Made by a program: the position numbers and the translations under genes. From JBAZCO01 sp041654915 (lineage in GTDB: Bacteria > Bacillota > Clostridia > Christensenellales > DTU072), in contig JBAZCO010000027.1 of NCBI GenBank assembly GCA_041654915.1, positions 1 through 16,875 on the forward strand: 16,875 nt of DNA, read 5' to 3'. Below, in pieces: positions 14,936 through 16,875 of this stretch (positions within the stretch are counted from its first letter, which is position 1; every line of letters begins with the position of its first letter). A model generated the notes under the pieces. It saw nothing but the letters and a program-made list of their open reading frames with translations, did no database searches and was not told where the DNA came from.

Positions 14936-16875
14936 CTATCTTAATACTGCTCCAACACCTTTAAGGGCGTCAAGAATATTTTCCACTCCCCTGTTGATAT
15001 CGGAATCGGTGAGTGTCTTGCTGTCGCTTAGGAAAATCAGCCTAATGGCAACACTCTTATACCCACTTTCTATTTGGTCGCCGAAATACACATCAAATAT
15101 TTCCGCCTCTCTCAATATATCACCGCCAGCAGAGCGTACGGCTTTTAGTATATCGGCTGCGCTTAGCGTTGTGCGTGCAACCACCGCTAAATCCCTTTCT
15201 GATGCTTGATACTTAGACAGCGTCTTGAATGGCTCGGTGAATGCCGCATTTTTAACAATATATTCAGCATCCAACTCCGCATAATACACTCGCTTATCTA
15301 GTCCGTAATTTTCGCTAACAAGGTCGGACACCTCGCCCAAATAGCCTATAGTATACCCGTCCTTAACAGAAACCACCTTGGCAGTCCTGCCCGCTTGGAG
15401 ATAGCAAACTTCGCCCACCTCAAAATCTGCATCTATGCGCAAAACATATAATAGTTCCTCTACTATCGCTTTAAAGCTGTAAAAGTCCTCGCCAAACGCC
15501 CCTATTGCAAGCCTATTGTCCTCAATTGGATACTCGGCTAGCGGCAAGGATTTGGGGATATATGTTTTTGCAACCTCAAAAAGTTTGGCGCTCTTGTTGC
15601 CCCGTGTATAGTTATGCGACAAAGTTTTTAACATACTATGCGCAAGCGTTGTCCTCATCACGCTCAAGTCCTCCCCTAACGGATTGGCAAGCTTGATAAC
15701 TTTGCGCAAAGGGTCAGCATTTGGCACTTGCAAAAGGTCGAACGCCTTTGGGGTAATAAACGAATATGTGACTATCTCGCAAGCGCCTTTTGCCACAAGG
15801 GTATCCTTTAACTTGTCTAAAAGTTTTTGCTCACGGGTTTTGCCGCCCTCCGTCATTTTACCGCTCGCAATAAGTGTATCGGAATCAATGTGGTCGTAAC
15901 CGTATATTCTTATTATTTCCTCGGCAATATCGTTTATCCCCACTATATCCTCACGGTAGTCGGGAATGAGAGCATATAGCAGAGCGCCCTTTTTCTCGGT
16001 AGGAATTGTGAGGGCGTTGAGAATATCTATCATTGTATTTTCGGGAACGGCGATACCTAATATTTTATCTATATCCGCAGCAGAAAACACAACTTGACGG
16101 GGTGGTGGTTGGATGGGGAAACTGTCTAGAACGCCCTTGGCAGGTGACCCCCAACCGTATTTGTCTATTAGCGCAAGCGCCCGCCTTAAACCTGTGTCCT
16201 GCGAATAAAAATCCACACCTTTTTCAAACCGAGCGGACGAATCGGAACGCAAATTGAGCGCACGGGAAGTAAGGCGCACATTCTCTCTGGCAAAACGAGC
16301 AGACTCCAATACTATTGTCTTTGTTTGTGGGAGAATAGAATAATCTTTTCCGCCCATTACACCGGCAACCGCCATTGCCTCTTTGGCATTGGCAATAACC
16401 AAGTTTTGTGAAGTTAGCGTGTAGTTTTTATCATCAAGAGCGGTTATTGTTTCGTTTGGGTTGGCTGTTCTTATCACAATAGTTTTGCCGCTAATTGTTT
16501 CTATATCAAATGCGTGCAAGGGCTGCCCCACCTCGATAAGAACATAGTTTGTGATATCCACAATATTATTGATTGAGCGAATACCCACGGCACGAAGGCG
16601 GTTTTTTATGATATCTGGCGACTCTTCCAGAATAACATCCCTTGCCCCGCCCGCCATATATCGGGGGCAAAGCTTGGGCGCACGGTTATCAAGCGAAATA
16701 TATTCGGCAATATTCCCGCCGTTTTCCTTGTAGCTTAGGCAAAGAGGCTTTAGGGGTTTGCATGTTACAGCGGCAACCTCACGGGCGATACCATAAATGC
16801 TGTTGGCATCGGTGCGGTTTGCTGTTATACCAATATCTAGCACAATATCGTCATTGCCTAGTATCTTATTTATAT
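14936..16875 (-). CDS. pheT: Phenylalanyl-tRNA synthetase beta subunit PheT, N-terminus cut by window edge
   Basis: The open frame runs to the right edge, giving 645 of an expected roughly 800 residues; the missing part is the N-terminal tRNA-binding OB domain. The sequence begins just after it with the conserved VLDIGITANRTDANSIYGIAREVAA. The B3/4 editing domain follows (CPRYMAGGARDV, SINNIVDITNYVLIEVGQPLHAFD, VAGVMGG, SDSSARFEKGVD). Next come the B5 domain (DYREDIVGINDIAEEIIRIYGYD), the catalytic-like B6/7 region (TYSFITPKAF, NPLGEDLSVMRTTL), and a complete C-terminal anticodon-binding FDX-ACB domain ending GVGAVLR. With PheS, which should lie beyond the right edge, it forms the alpha2-beta2 enzyme that charges tRNA-Phe. 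A GTG at 16843 is an internal valine, not a start. No frameshift is seen. Confidence 0.97.
   Translation of the reverse strand, partial: INKILGNDDIVLDIGITANRTDANSIYGIAREVAAVTCKPLKPLCLSYKENGGNIAEYISLDNRAPKLCPRYMAGGARDVILEESPDIIKNRLRAVGIRSINNIVDITNYVLIEVGQPLHAFDIETISGKTIVIRTANPNETITALDDKNYTLTSQNLVIANAKEAMAVAGVMGGKDYSILPQTKTIVLESARFARENVRLTSRALNLRSDSSARFEKGVDFYSQDTGLRRALALIDKYGWGSPAKGVLDSFPIQPPPRQVVFSAADIDKILGIAVPENTMIDILNALTIPTEKKGALLYALIPDYREDIVGINDIAEEIIRIYGYDHIDSDTLIASGKMTEGGKTREQKLLDKLKDTLVAKGACEIVTYSFITPKAFDLLQVPNADPLRKVIKLANPLGEDLSVMRTTLAHSMLKTLSHNYTRGNKSAKLFEVAKTYIPKSLPLAEYPIEDNRLAIGAFGEDFYSFKAIVEELLYVLRIDADFEVGEVCYLQAGRTAKVVSVKDGYTIGYLGEVSDLVSENYGLDKRVYYAELDAEYIVKNAAFTEPFKTLSKYQASERDLAVVARTTLSAADILKAVRSAGGDILREAEIFDVYFGDQIESGYKSVAIRLIFLSDSKTLTDSDINRGVENILDALKGVGAVLR

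Noticed and set aside
14784..15209. Rightward 141-codon open frame
   Set aside because: It spans the pheT/mutS2 junction antisense to two strongly conserved proteins, has no recognisable domain and is serine/alanine-rich, as shadow frames usually are.

Overview
The window looks like a piece of chromosome from a Bacillota bacterium, most likely a Clostridia-type lineage. The base composition is moderately low in GC (about 42% by eye). Genes are packed almost without gaps, and ribosome binding sites inside the operons are mostly of the GGAG type. The order miaB-mutS-mutL-miaA followed by a methionine gamma-lyase-family gene is a familiar Firmicutes arrangement. MutL carries the endonuclease motifs typical of bacteria that lack MutH. 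No mobile element, CRISPR array, tRNA or rRNA gene was found, and no gene-free stretch exceeds about 90 bases.

Layout, by coordinates. 1-7934 is one leftward (minus-strand) operon, transcribed miaB, mutS, mutL, miaA, then a YnbB-family PLP enzyme cut by the left edge. Its first four genes overlap at their stop/start codons (TAATG, ATGA, TAATG). 7935-8023 is a short divergent promoter region. 8024-10240 is the only rightward gene, a bifunctional class A penicillin-binding protein. 10241-10264 is a 24-base convergent gap with a weak terminator-like hairpin. 10265-16875 is a second leftward operon, transcribed pheT (5' end beyond the right edge), mutS2, a NifS-type cysteine desulfurase, then thiI.

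The gene products fall into a few themes. One is DNA mismatch repair (MutS, MutL) plus the MutS paralogue MutS2. The second is tRNA maturation: MiaA and MiaB make ms2i6A at position 37, ThiI with a neighbouring NifS makes 4-thiouridine at position 8, and PheT charges tRNA-Phe, a typical substrate of both pathways. The third is cell-wall synthesis (the PBP).

The most unusual signal is not a gene. Reading the whole 16,875 bases, I found no occurrence of four palindromic tetranucleotides: GATC, GGCC, ACGT and CGCG. Composition alone would predict roughly 60, 35, 60 and 35. Aspartate codon choice follows this avoidance. In every case checked, Asp is GAC before a codon starting with C and GAT before Val. 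This points to strong selection against restriction-type DNA words, or to several restriction-modification systems in this lineage. A second oddity is that both genes at the divergent promoter lack a ribosome binding site and have a -10-like box about 6-7 bases before the start codon, as expected for leaderless mRNAs.
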